From: Cryptomeria japonica
Taxonomy: Eukaryota > Streptophyta > Pinopsida > Cupressales > Cupressaceae
Length of the DNA: 64,000 bases
Assembly: GCF_030272615.1 (NCBI RefSeq)
Contig: NC_081405.1
Span: 577,020,752 to 577,084,751, forward strand
Direction: 5' to 3'
Position 1 is the stretch's first letter, and every line of letters starts with the position of its first letter. Below are positions 12,783 through 22,543 of this stretch, piece after piece. The position numbers and the translations under genes are program-made. The notes under the pieces are model-generated. The model was given only the letters and a program-made list of their open reading frames with translations, was not told where the DNA came from and ran no database searches.

Positions 12783-13548
12783 GATTAAGGTTAAATAGGT
12801 TTTGAAGGGACCCAAAACCCTCAGATTTTACCAGGATTTGGAACCCAAAAAACAACGTTTCCTAAAGGAATAATCATCAAAAAACCACCAGGCCAACCAC
12901 AAGCGAGACTAAAAAAGACTAGCCTCTAAAACATAAATAAGGGTTTTACTAAGGCTCCCTTAACCTTCGAATGACAACATGGGTTTTCTAGGAACCCATA
13001 ACCTTCAAAGACACTAGACTACAACAAGTAGCAATACATTAAGGATTAGGACTCAGAGGGTTTTGAATGGCTCCCCTAACCAACAACCTGGGTTTTGAAC
13101 TAGCCCCCAAAACCAACAGAGAAGGGTTTTCCTAGGATACCTTAATGTGCAACATAGATCTCAGGTTGCCAAAAACAAAACCTATCCTTAACCAAAAACC
13201 AAAATAACAAGTGCCCAGGCTGGGCCCTTGAAAACTACTAGCATCCAGCCTGCTTGTGGGTTTTACAACGCTCCCACAACCTGAACCAGACATCAATAAA
13301 ATAAACAAAAAATAATAGCCAAGAGGGGGATTTTGAAAGGCTTCTTTAACCTTCAGAATGGGTTTTAAAGTGTCTCCCATAACCAGCAAGAAGGCACCCA
13401 TCACCACCCAACATCTGATTAGCACTCGCCTTCCAGCATGACACCTCTCCACCTCAATAAGAAAGGAAACCACCTCAATAGGAACTGGAAGGAAAGAGGC
13501 CAAACATAGGGAAAATGAAGCAGATAACCCCAAAAGAAAGACCATCAA
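12783..13548 (-). mobile_element. LINE-family 3' region, copy B
   Basis: Ends on the left with TTTTGATTAAGG followed by the AGGTTTTGAAGGGACCC terminal block. Nine or so copies of the GGTT..GGGAGCC..AAAACCC motif (minus strand) occur between 12800 and 13390. An open piece of 139 codons (13551 to 13132, minus) runs through several of these motifs and has no domain I recognise; it may be fortuitous. The right end meets the hairpin at 13549. Confidence 0.5.
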
Positions 13549-13636
13549 CACTTGTCCCGAGTAGTCGATGGAGGATAAGATGTGGTGGAGGAATCACCAC
13601 CACATCTTATCCTCCATCGACTACCCGAGACAAGTG
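13549..13636. repeat. Near-perfect inverted repeat, 40-bp arms
   Basis: Arms 13549-13588 and 13597-13636 pair at 38 of 40 positions around an 8-base loop (13589-13596). The two mismatches are a T/C and a G/A near the outer end. It sits exactly where a minus-strand LINE fragment meets a plus-strand one, so it marks a rearrangement or inverted-insertion junction. Confidence 0.95.
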
Positions 13637-13970
13637 CTATTAATACCATCCTTTTAAGGATATGAAGCTTAGATATTTGTGAAAACTTTAGATTCAAAGA
13701 TTTATATTGTAATTAATGAGAAGAGTAACTAACACTTTTTTGATAGCATTAATATTGTAATTAATGCTCATCCAAAATTGTAAGGAGAAGATAGGTGCCA
13801 AAGTGATTGATTTTTGGAAAGATCAAAATTGGGTGGACCCCGGATCTATTGATCCCAAACTCAAGAAGGTAAATTTAATGATCAACCACGTTGTCTTAAA
13901 TACCAAAAGGGAAGACCATATGGTGTGGTGTGTGACTTCCCACTTCCCGCATCATCTCCATATCCATTTA
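13637..13970 (+). repeat. Truncated LINE ORF2 segment, direct-repeat copy 1
   Basis: About 310 bases closely match 15077-15390 (both begin GACAAGTGCTATTAATACC). The open piece 13764-13973 encodes the segment between reverse transcriptase and the zinc-binding domain of plant L1 elements (V-I-D-F-W-K-D-Q-N-W, later D-H-M-V-W-C). The homology stops near 13945, after which the sequence is unrelated and AT-rich. Confidence 0.7.
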
Positions 13971-13973
13971 TGA

Positions 13974-15070
13974 TGTACTGATGTGCACATGTTCAATTTT
14001 ATTTTATTATTTGAAATTTATTATTATTATGTTATTATTTATTATTATAAATATTAGTATTATATTAGTAATAAAATTATTTTATTATCATACTTTAATA
14101 CTCTTAAATTGAATGAGAATAATTAAATTAATATTGTTAATTTATATTTTTTCATATTAAATATATGTTTATCTATTTATATATGTAAAAAAAATAAAAA
14201 ATTGTAATTTAAACACTTAAAGTCTCATATGTTAAATTTTTCTAAATTAAATAGCAAAGTCTTGCATTCATTGTATTTTATTTTTTATTTTTTTTTGTAG
14301 ACGTATCTTTTTCACTCAAAATAATAGAAAATAATATATTAAAAAATATTCAATAAAAATCATTAACTGACATCAATTTCTTATCTCAAAAAACATAAAA
14401 TTATACTATATATAAAACAATCTTCATCAAAGAGAATGAACAATAGATTTTAATTATAGCACTTTAATAAAAATTAATAATATAAATATTAAATGAAAAA
14501 ATCTAGATTCCATAATTATCATATTTAAAATATATGTCAAAAAAAAAAATTCTTTTAAACATTCTATGAAAGAAAAAAAATCTAAAAAATAGTACAAAAT
14601 TAAAATAAATAATTTTTTGATAAAAATATTATAAATTTCAAATTTAAAGGATTCTTTTATTGTTTTTTTTATTTTGATAGTCCCAAATCTAAAAAACTAT
14701 ATTGAGAATGAAATCAATTGATCTCTATATTCCTTTCTACTATAGATGGAGGGGAGATTCATTCCTTTGTTCATTGCAAACATTTAAATGAATGTATGTC
14801 AAATATTTGTCTAGTATGCGATTTTATCAGGAACCAATAATAATTAATGGCATTTCAATTGGCAAACAAAAGATAATAAAGTGCAGAAGATCATTCAACT
14901 TTGAAAACATGTGATGGGCTAAGAAGTGGTACATATTAATTATGTGATCATTATTTTAAAATGCACAAGAAAAAATAGAGTTAAAAAAATAATGTCCGCT
15001 AAATTATAATAATCTTAGAAGACGGTGAACTGTTAGACATGTCAAAATTAAAATTATACTAGAGGAAAAA
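13974..15070. other. AT-rich spacer between the two LINE copies
   Basis: About 1.1 kb dominated by A/T runs without open frames or repeats that I can identify. Confidence 0.6.
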
Positions 15071-15071
15071 G

Positions 15072-16480
15072 ACAAGTGCTATTAATACCATCCTTTTAAG
15101 GATAGGAAGCATAGATATTTGTGAAAAATTTAGATTCAAAGATTTATATTGTAATTAATGATAAGAATAACTAACACTTTTTTGATAGCATTAATATTGT
15201 AATTAGTGCTCATCCAAAATTGTAAGGAGAAGATAGGTACCAAAGTGATTGATTATTGGAAAGATCAAAATTGGGTGGACCCCGAATCTATTGATCCCAA
15301 ACTCAAGTAGGTAAATTTAATGATCAACCACGTTGTCTTAAATACCAGAAGGGAAGACGATATGGTGTGGTGTGGGACTTCCTCAGGGACTTATTCAGTC
15401 TCTTTTATTGTCCTTTTACTGGCACAATCCAAAGATCCTACTCCTTGCTGGGCTAAGGCTTGGTATTCAGGCTCGATTCCTAAAATCAATATTTTTTCTT
15501 GGATCCTTTTGCAAAATAAGATTCTAGCTACTAATAATTTGAGAAAGAGTGGATTTTGTTAACCAAAAATATTCTATCTCTATCTTAATAATGAGGAATT
15601 TGTGAACCACATATTTTTACACTTTCCTTTTACCACTCCTATTTGGGGATGTTTTTCAATTGTGGGGGTTGAACTGGGTTTTCCTGGAGGAGATGCATGA
15701 TTATTTTAGAAGCTAGCATTATTCTACCAATAACATCACCATAAGAAATCTATGGAAGTTTTCTTTTGCCCATATCCTCTTGGGGATATGGAAAGCCAGT
15801 AATAATAAAATATTCTGAAATGATATTAACACCTCTGAAGTGGCGTGGGTCAAGATAAAAAATAACTAAGTTGAGAATGTGATGGCCAAGGGGGTGCATT
15901 GTTGTAGCAATAAGGAGGACTTTGAGGTTCTCAAAAGATAGAATGTCCTAGCCTTTTTGGGCTCCAACATCAACCAAATCAATAAAATATTGTGTTGCTG
16001 GTCCTTTCCCCCTAATAATTGATTTAAGGCCAACATTGATGGTGCGACGAAAAGAAATGTGAGACTTGCTAGTTGCGGTGGTGTTATCTGAAATGGGGCT
16101 AGCTTTTACACTAGGGCGGTTGCCTATCCCTTGGGAATTCAGACCAATGATTTGGCGGAATCTATGGGCGCTCTTCAATCAATTAAATTAGCCTATAATT
16201 TAGGGGTCAAAATGCTATGGTTGGAAGGCAACTCTAAAAAACATTATTAACTACCTTCTAGGTAAACATCAACCTTCATGGACTACCAAAAACATCATTT
16301 ATTCTGCCAGGGAGCTTCTTCAGGGGTTTAAAAAATGCCATATTTACCATGTTTATAGAGAGGCTAATAGGAGTGCTGACTTGGCTGCCAATGAGGTAGT
16401 ACAAAGCGAGCTAATTATTACCTAGAATGGCGAAGGGGAGCTAGTTTTGTAGGCAGTCGAGAAGGAGGTACAGTAATCAA
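15072..16480 (+). pseudogene. LINE ORF2 C-terminal part (zinc-binding and RNase H)
   Basis: The piece 15320-15562 contains A-W-Y-S-G-S-I-P-K-I-N-I-F-S-W followed by N-N-L-R-K-S-G-F, the zf-RVT domain of plant L1 reverse transcriptases. From about 16000 a second frame gives F-K-A-N-I-D-G-A-T, A-E-S-M-G-A-L-Q and L-W-L-E-G-N-S-K, the RVT_3 RNase H signature (D, E and D motif regions, with the last Asp replaced by Asn). Frame changes and stops separate and interrupt these blocks. The upstream reverse transcriptase and endonuclease are absent, so this is a 5'-truncated copy. Confidence 0.75.
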
Positions 16481-16513
16481 TGTAGGTTCACTTCGCATGC
16501 TTTATGGGTATTT

Positions 16514-18063
16514 TTCTCCCACTTGAACAATAGATTCAGAAACTTCTACAGATTTTGGGTGGTTTCTCACAGAAAGTTTGTAGTGAAGAAAGGTATCAAT
16601 TGGGAATTACAGACAATTGACATCAATATCATTATGGGTGGAAAATGAAAGAGAATAGAGGCTACCACCATTGATAAATGGAAGAGTCATCCACAAGCTT
16701 GGGTGGTTCTCCAAGCTGCCAAGATGATGGATTTCATGGAGTGCATGTACGAGAAACGGCCTGAAATTATGAGAATCTCCAAGAAGGGATGGAACAAAGT
16801 TACGTTAAACATAGGTAACATGAAGGTCAAGGTGACTGAAACTATGATTGTGGAGGCAACAAATCTTCTGATAGACAACATCAAGTTCTATAGGGACAAA
16901 AAGATTTTAGATGCTACTGTGAAGAAATTTCCGAAGGAGGAGGAGGAGAAAGCTAGATTGGTGAAGGGTAGCCATACCTACTTCTCACCAAAGGTAATTA
17001 AATTAATTTGGTGAAGGGTTTTTCTTGCTATAATGAAATTTATCACACTTGATGGTATATACACTAGGGTTTATAGCTACCATTTTATCTTACTTAATCA
17101 CTTTAGGTATAAAGATAAAATTTATATTCCATATTATCTTTTTTGTGCCCTTAATACTGGGATCAAGGATGCTATATCCAACCCTAGTATTAACCCAGCA
17201 ATGCATAAAGGTTTGATGGTGATTAAGTATGATCACATCAAGAATGCTACCATCCAGTTGAATATAGTTGAGGTCTCTAAGTTGGAAAAGGATTTTGATG
17301 ACTCTAATGATAAGAAAGGTGAAGGCTATGACATAGAAACCGAAACAGAGGACAATCCCCACATTCTTGGGTGAATCTTGAAACCAATTGTGGCAAGACC
17401 CAAGAAGAGAATCACCTGGATATTGACCTCTACATCAATAATGTCATGGAAAGCTTCAAATAGGTGCTCCTCTGGATGTATAAGGAAATTGCTGACATTA
17501 AAACCAAGCAAGCCTAGGAAGCTGGGAAAATCGTGACTTTACAAGGTTTAGGCTGAGGAAAGTTCAAGTCCCTCCCAGATTGTCTCAATGGGCTTACCAA
17601 AGCTATTGGTAATGTAGAGGAGATTATCAATGCTAAACAAAATAGTTTTCTTATCTTGGAGAACAGAGCAGGGGCCACTAAAAAAAGACTTGATGGGGTT
17701 GAGAACACACTCAACAAAATAGGTGAGCAAAGTCATAAGATTCTTAAGACTACCTTGGCTAGTATGAAGGCTCTTATCATTAAGCTAGAGAATAACCATG
17801 GGGATAAGGTTGCGATGGGCATTATTGATGTAAAGGACGACACCCCAAATGATAAGGAAATAGGGCTTGGGCGAAGAATGCAGGCGAGAACTAAAATGAT
17901 GCAAAGCCACAACAAGGAAATTGAGGATATCAAGCAGGCAACTGATAATATGGAACAACTGGAGCTGGAAGCTATTGAAATGCTTCAAAACTTGTTTGTT
18001 GGTGTTTTGCTCGTCAGCTATTCTTTCTTAGTGTGTTGTATTTTGTGTTTTGGTATGCTTTGA
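16514..18063 (+). pseudogene. Retroelement accessory ORF (plant transposon-protein-like domain)
   Basis: From about 16530 to 17374 one frame encodes a domain interrupted by stops near 16646 and at 17012. Landmarks are V-K-V-T-E-T-M-I-V-E-A-T-N-L, then F-P-K-E-E-E-E-K, then Y-H-F-I-L-L-N-H-F-R-Y-K-D-K and H-K-G-L-M-V-I. After a frame change the piece 17656-18063 is a Lys/Glu-rich coiled coil ending in a hydrophobic Leu/Val/Cys segment. The same landmarks in the same order occur in the 3' ORF of gypsy element 3 (55121 to 53054, minus). The function is unknown. It resembles the putative plant transposon protein domain seen in retroelement-rich plant genomes. The 3' tail at 18088 is LINE-like. 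Confidence 0.5.
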
Positions 18064-18140
18064 TGTAAATCTTTTGATCTTTTGTCTATAATGGGTTTCA
18101 GGACCCCATCAAAACCTGTTTTCCCATATTAAAAAACTAA
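18064..18140 (+). other. LINE-like 3' terminal block
   Basis: GGGTTTCAGGACCCC followed by ATCAAAACCTG at 18092-18117 is the reverse complement of the terminal block at 12800 and 10628. It links the preceding plus-strand sequence to the same LINE family. Confidence 0.5.
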
Positions 18141-18189
18141 CACTTTTTTGGTATTAATATTCAACTCAAAAGAAAGAATATTACTGCTA

Positions 18190-18790
18190 TTTTTTATATG
18201 CATATGCTTTTGATTAAGATAAGTAAGATTTTGAAAGGGTCAAATCCTTGAACCATAAAAAGGATACAACAAAAAACCTAACGAAACACAAACAAATAGC
18301 CAACCTATTGGTTTAAGAAGTGTTCCAAATCAATTTTCTTTTTCAAAATGACAAAATCGTTTTCCCGAAAATATTCACAATAGCATTTACATCTCCACCT
18401 GCAAACCTCAGACTTTTGAGAGAGGCATTGAAGGATAATATACATATTTTATACCAATGTTATTTAATTACCAAAAACAAATGATGCCACAAAATGACAA
18501 ACCAATAGTTTCATAGTACTTCAACTTTGATTAAAACACTAAATCAGTACTTCAAATGAATTATTTGTCATTAAAAAATCTTAGAGAGACTAGAGAAAAG
18601 AGTTCGCAAGAAAAATAGCAATAATGATAACCATTGTCCATAAGAATCCCAAATGTAATGCCTTCCATTGTTTGTTTACATATTTTAAAAATGAATGGTT
18701 AATTGAAGAAAAATAGTGAGGTCAAATTTTACATTACTTCTATTATAATATTCTTGTTTTCTTAATCATAATTTATTATTTGATTACCAT
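18190..18790 (-). other. Second LINE-like tail, then featureless spacer
   Basis: TTTTGATTAAGATAAG and ATTTTGAAAGGGTC at about 18208-18242 match the minus-strand terminal block of copy B. The remaining sequence to 18790 shows nothing I can name. Confidence 0.4.
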
Positions 18791-18852
18791 AAACGTGATT
18801 CTATGGGTCTGTAGTATCACAGAACCCTACAATTATAAATTATTTATTTATT

Positions 18853-18997
18853 TTATAGGTATTCTGTCCGTGGTTGCAGTATACGAGATCCTCTGCTCTG
18901 CACTAAGCCTTGCTCCACCCCTTCCACACCTACGAAATTCAAGTGGTTCGCATGATCTTCGAGTATTTGCATTACGACAACTCCTGTTAACATATAT
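18853..18997 (-). pseudogene. Fifth repeat unit beyond the stop
   Basis: Directly after the TAA at 18998 the same frame continues for 48 codons with Y-V-N-R-S, N-A-N-T-R-R-S-C, an Arg/Gly-rich run and A-E-Q-R-I-S, then ends at TAA. The unit is 146 instead of 147 bases to the next landmark, so its last third (the Cys/His part) has shifted frame. It is either a former C-terminal repeat lost by a premature stop or untranslated repeat DNA. Confidence 0.7.
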
Positions 18998-19591
18998 TTA
19001 ATAGGTATCCTTTGTGTGCTTGTAGTGACAGGAGATCCTCTTCTTTGCACTAAGCCTTGATCGACCTCTTCTACGCCTACGAGATTCAGACGGTACATAT
19101 GATCTTCTAGTTTTTGCATTAGGATAACTGCTGCTAATATATATTTTATAGGTATCATCTCTGTGGTTGCAGTGACAGTAGATACTCTTCTTTGCACCAA
19201 GCCTTAATCCATCTCTTCTACACCTACAAGATTGAGGTTCTACGCATGATCTTCGATTTTTTTCATTAGGACGACTTCTGTTAACATATATTTCATAGGT
19301 ATCCCCTCTGTGGTTGCAGTCACGGGGGATCCTTTTCTTTGCGCTAATCCTTGAGTCACCACTTCTACGCCTATGATATTGAGGTGGTATGCATGATCTT
19401 GGAGATTTTTCATTAGGATAGCTCGTCTCAACATAAATTTTATACGTATCATTTCGGTAGTTGCAGTGAGAAGAGATCTTCTTCTTAGGATTATGCCTTG
19501 ATCCACCTCTTCTATGCCTACGAGTTTGACGTCGTACACATGATCTTGGAGTTTTTCCAGTAGAACAACTCCTGTTAACATATTGATCATC
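18858..19591 (-). repeat. 147-bp tandem array inside the coiled-coil gene
   Basis: The landmark GGTATC (plus strand) falls at 18858, 19004, 19151, 19298 and 19445, giving spacings of 146, 147, 147 and 147. Units are about 70-80 percent alike by eye. A period of exactly 49 codons keeps the frame, as expected for selection on the protein when the array expanded. Confidence 0.9.
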
Positions 19592-19975
19592 TGGATCTTC
19601 AAATTCATTATCACAACGTTTTGGCAACTCAAATTCTTCCCTATTAACATAGCCAACCGAAACTGACGACCTTGGAAATCTCGGCGCAAATTGTGACTGT
19701 TGCCGTTCGCCTAATAAAACACGTAAATCGTCCAGGTTGTCGCAGATGTTTTCTAATGGTTCATTAAACGTACTCTTTGCACGGGTAGATATGTAGGCAT
19801 TTTCGAATAAGTAGTTACGTAAACTGTGATATTCAGTTTCTAGTTTACCTGACTCTTCTTTTAAGGCAAGCACACGGTCGCTAAGATCATCCAAACACTG
19901 GTGAAATGATTGTAAAATGTTCTCCTCCTCCCGCTGCCTCTGCTCCATTTCATATAAAATCTGCTCATCGGCCAT
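18998..19975 (-). CDS. Coiled-coil protein with four 49-residue basic repeats
   Basis: An open frame of 325 codons starting at the ATG at 19975 (AAAACATGGCC context). This start is chosen because the second copy at 35367 shares it and its leader. Residues 1-80 are charged and heptad-like (predicted coiled coil, M-A-D-E-Q-I, then E-M-E-Q-R-Q-R-E-E-E-N). Residues about 80-135 are a linker with L-D-D-L-R-V-L-L and E-E-F-E-L-P-K-R. From about 136 four 49-residue units follow, each with Y-V-N/E-x-S-Y-P-N-x-K, an Arg-rich run, an A-K-K-R-I block and C-H-C-N-H-R-x-D-T-Y. The Cys-x1-2-Cys-x-His pattern recalls a zinc knuckle lacking its last Cys. No known family is recognised; nucleic-acid binding is inference from basic charge. 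The stop is a TAA where sister units have AAA, and one more unit lies beyond it. Confidence 0.6.
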   Translation of the reverse strand: MADEQILYEMEQRQREEENILQSFHQCLDDLSDRVLALKEESGKLETEYHSLRNYLFENAYISTRAKSTFNEPLENICDNLDDLRVLLGERQQSQFAPRFPRSSVSVGYVNREEFELPKRCDNEFEDPDDQYVNRSCSTGKTPRSCVRRQTRRHRRGGSRHNPKKKISSHCNYRNDTYKIYVETSYPNEKSPRSCIPPQYHRRRSGDSRISAKKRIPRDCNHRGDTYEIYVNRSRPNEKNRRSCVEPQSCRCRRDGLRLGAKKSIYCHCNHRDDTYKIYISSSYPNAKTRRSYVPSESRRRRRGRSRLSAKKRISCHYKHTKDTY

Positions 19976-20225
19976 GTTTTGGCTTTGCCTCAATACTTGT
20001 ACAGTGATGATACAAGTTCTAGTTCTAATTGGTATGATTATTCTGGACTTTCTACCCTCTTTATCTATCTCTCGAAGGGGTTTATTGGAGATTGAAGAGG
20101 TATATTATGCGTGCCGCTTCAACTTTTGGATTATTAAGGGAACTAAATAGAACCAAAAATAACGAAAATAATGGTAAGCGTGGCTACTACTTAGCATACA
20201 TAATAACAACAATTACTAAATCTTT
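19976..20225 (-). promoter_or_regulatory. Conserved upstream region of the coiled-coil gene
   Basis: About 240 bases upstream of the ATG align with 35128-35366. The last 50 are nearly identical (shared CACTGTACAAGTATTGAGG). ATAAAGAGGGTAGA at 20051-20064 lies 76 bases before the ATG, as in the other copy, and is a weak TATA-like candidate. AGCCACGCTTACC at about 20175-20187 marks the distal conserved block. Promoter function is inferred from conservation only. Confidence 0.5.
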
Positions 20226-21328
20226 GCAAATGCATGGCTTGTCAGCAAAACTGCTTTTCAGTGATTCCATTTTAAAATAAAATATTTTCTACAAATTAAA
20301 ATATAATAAATATTTTATTTTAATTAATCAATTGAGATAGTCAAAGGTACATCTTGTATATTTAGATGTTTCCCATTTTAAGAGCTCTGATGAGTCTTTC
20401 AAATTAATTGAAACTGTGTAAAAATTATCAGTTATAGTAGACTATTATATGATTTATAAGTTGTGCTGTTTACATTCTACTTGAACAATTGTAAAATTAT
20501 AGATGAGTATTAAAATATTTTTATATTATTAATAGTGAAAGATGTATATTCATTTATTTATTAGAAGTGTTAATTAAATAAGAGCAAATAAAATGAAGAC
20601 AAAATCAGATATGAAAACGTAAACCAGATCAAGCACGAAACACAAGATTTATAGTGGTTCGTCATAAAGGTTGTGTCCACTCTCAACCAGAGAATGTCTT
20701 TATTCACAGTTACCCAATACATCAAATACAACATATACACTCATTGAAGAGACTGGGAGAAGAAGAAAGGAATAGTCACAACTGTTAGAGTTCACATCAT
20801 CAACAATCTCCCACTTGAAATCCAACCCATACAGCTACGAACAATGATATCCCCTGCATTTTTATGCTTAATCTCACATTGTGAGCCCTGTACTAGAGGA
20901 TTTTAACTTCTCACTAATCTATTAAGGGACACTTTGAATTAATCTTCTCCGAGTTAAATCTGAATGAATAAACTTTAATAACTGAATATCATCAACAAAA
21001 CACTGCTTGTATGTAAATTCATGCACTCTAAATATACATTTTTTATGTATGCGACAATCCAGACTTTTATCCTCTTTGGTAAATTTAGCAAAACACTTAT
21101 CTTCATCCTACCCCAAATCTACACCTCCCATGTAACTTCAAATATTTGTTACTAGGACACCTTTAGAGTCTTCGAGAACTTCTGTTTGAATATCGACAAC
21201 CTCGAGATGAATTTTATATTCATATACAACTTTGCCTTGACAAAGCCTCAATAAAAGCCTTTGAATTTCCAGTATAAGTATAACATTTGGTATCTTGTAT
21301 TGTTTTATAGAAGGGCAGGCCTAGGGTA
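20226..21328. other. Spacer with possible old LTR remnant
   Basis: AT-rich sequence. Around 20600-20830, CACAAGATTTATAGTGGTTC and the following TCCACTCTC resemble a motif common in decayed plant copia LTRs. No coding sequence is seen. The copia insertion begins directly to the right. Confidence 0.35.
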
Positions 21329-21333
21329 CATTC

Positions 21334-21630
21334 TATTAGAAAACTGATTTTTTTCATCATGCAGTTAATTTCTCCCACCATGCAGTTGGTCAAAAACTGA
21401 ATTGCACGATAGTTAGATTCTCACGCATACTTAGCATGCAATCATTTTTTGTTTTACACATGTAATAAAATGGTCCTCGGTTTTGTATCCATGCATGCAT
21501 GCATTCTAGAGGAGTTATATACCACCATAAAAGCTTTCAAGGTAGATAATTTAGTTTACATATTTTGTATTTAATTATTTCTCCATGTAGCTGAGACTTT
21601 TGCATGTATAGTTTCCACCATAAAACTGTT
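21334..21630 (+). repeat. copia 5' LTR, left part
   Basis: Aligns with 32277-32569 of the 3' LTR (shared TTTCTCCCACCATGCAGT and GTATCCATGCATGCATGC blocks). The expected initial TG has become TA. The alignment ends at 21630, where the T-rich tail of the inserted LINE begins. Confidence 0.88.
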
Positions 21631-21761
21631 TTTTTTATTTTTATTTTTTTATCAGCAAGTGCTATCAAGATGGGGATATCACCCTATATTAAACCAAAAT
21701 GAGACATACATATTGTCATATATATAACCTCCACATTTATCAAATCTATTTCTAGTACTTA

Positions 21762-22337
21762 TTACATAAGCCTAAGTATGGTAGCCATCCACATGCCTAT
21801 GGTTGCCAGCTTGTCCACATTTCCTTCTGACAGCCAACCATTTTCTTGGAGCATCATCCTTCTGAAGGGTTCCATATCTGCGTTCTTGATACCAACTCTG
21901 AACACCTCCCAAGCCTCCACCATGAACTCCTCCTTCCTCATTCTGATTGCTTCAGCAGCAAGCCGAACTTCATCTTCGGGGTCCGAACACTTCTTGTCTG
22001 AAAGAAATACCAGTGGGTTGAAGTATGGCCCGAGGATGCTAGCCCATTCCTCCTCCATTTCCAGCACCACTCCTCCTACAACTTCAATATCTTCTTCATG
22101 AACGAAGCCCTCTAACTTTTCCACATAGGCTTCCTTTGAGGGAAAAACATCCACCAACAAACATAGGATAATCTCGTATATGAAGCCATCACACGAGTGC
22201 CTGTCTTCACTAAATGCATCATTTAGAATTCCCTGGATCATAGTCTAACCTTCGATATCTATATCAAATAGCCGTTTGCATTGAGCTCCCAGCATCTCCT
22301 TGTGGCAAAGGAAACTTAATCCAAACTTGTGAACCAT
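21762..22337 (-). pseudogene. Third LINE reading frame, unknown function
   Basis: Downstream of ORF2 one frame is open for 191 codons except for a single TAG near 22245. The 159-codon part after it is acidic and mostly helical (E-E-D-I-E-V-V-G-G-V-V, R-L-A-A-E-A-I-R-M-R-K-E-E). No domain is recognised. Plant L1 elements usually have only two ORFs, so this is either an accessory frame, captured sequence, or chance. Its length and lack of low complexity argue against chance. Confidence 0.5.
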
Positions 22338-22543
22338 CTTACTTATGCAAAGTATTTTGATCCTGGCTATCCACTATAATTTATAACGACCAACTGGTTC
22401 TAGAACCCTCTCGGCCAGTCTAAATCATTTTGTTGTTTATTCACGGGCTATCAAGAAACACCGAGGGTACTTCTGCCTTCCCTCGTGAACCTCTGGATAA
22501 GAGCATACCTTCTCTTATCCTCATAAGCGAAACCACCTTCCGA

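Noticed and set aside
13132-13551. 139-codon minus-strand frame with hydrophobic start
   Set aside because: It runs through LINE 3' motifs and no homologous frame is open in copy A, so it is not supported as a gene.
18853-19689. Overlapping minus-strand frames of 115 and 149 codons in the repeat gene
   Set aside because: They are alternate-frame shadows of the 147-bp array; a period divisible by three keeps every frame open.
21900-22101. Plus-strand frame opposite the LINE third frame
   Set aside because: Ser-rich antisense shadow of the minus-strand frame.
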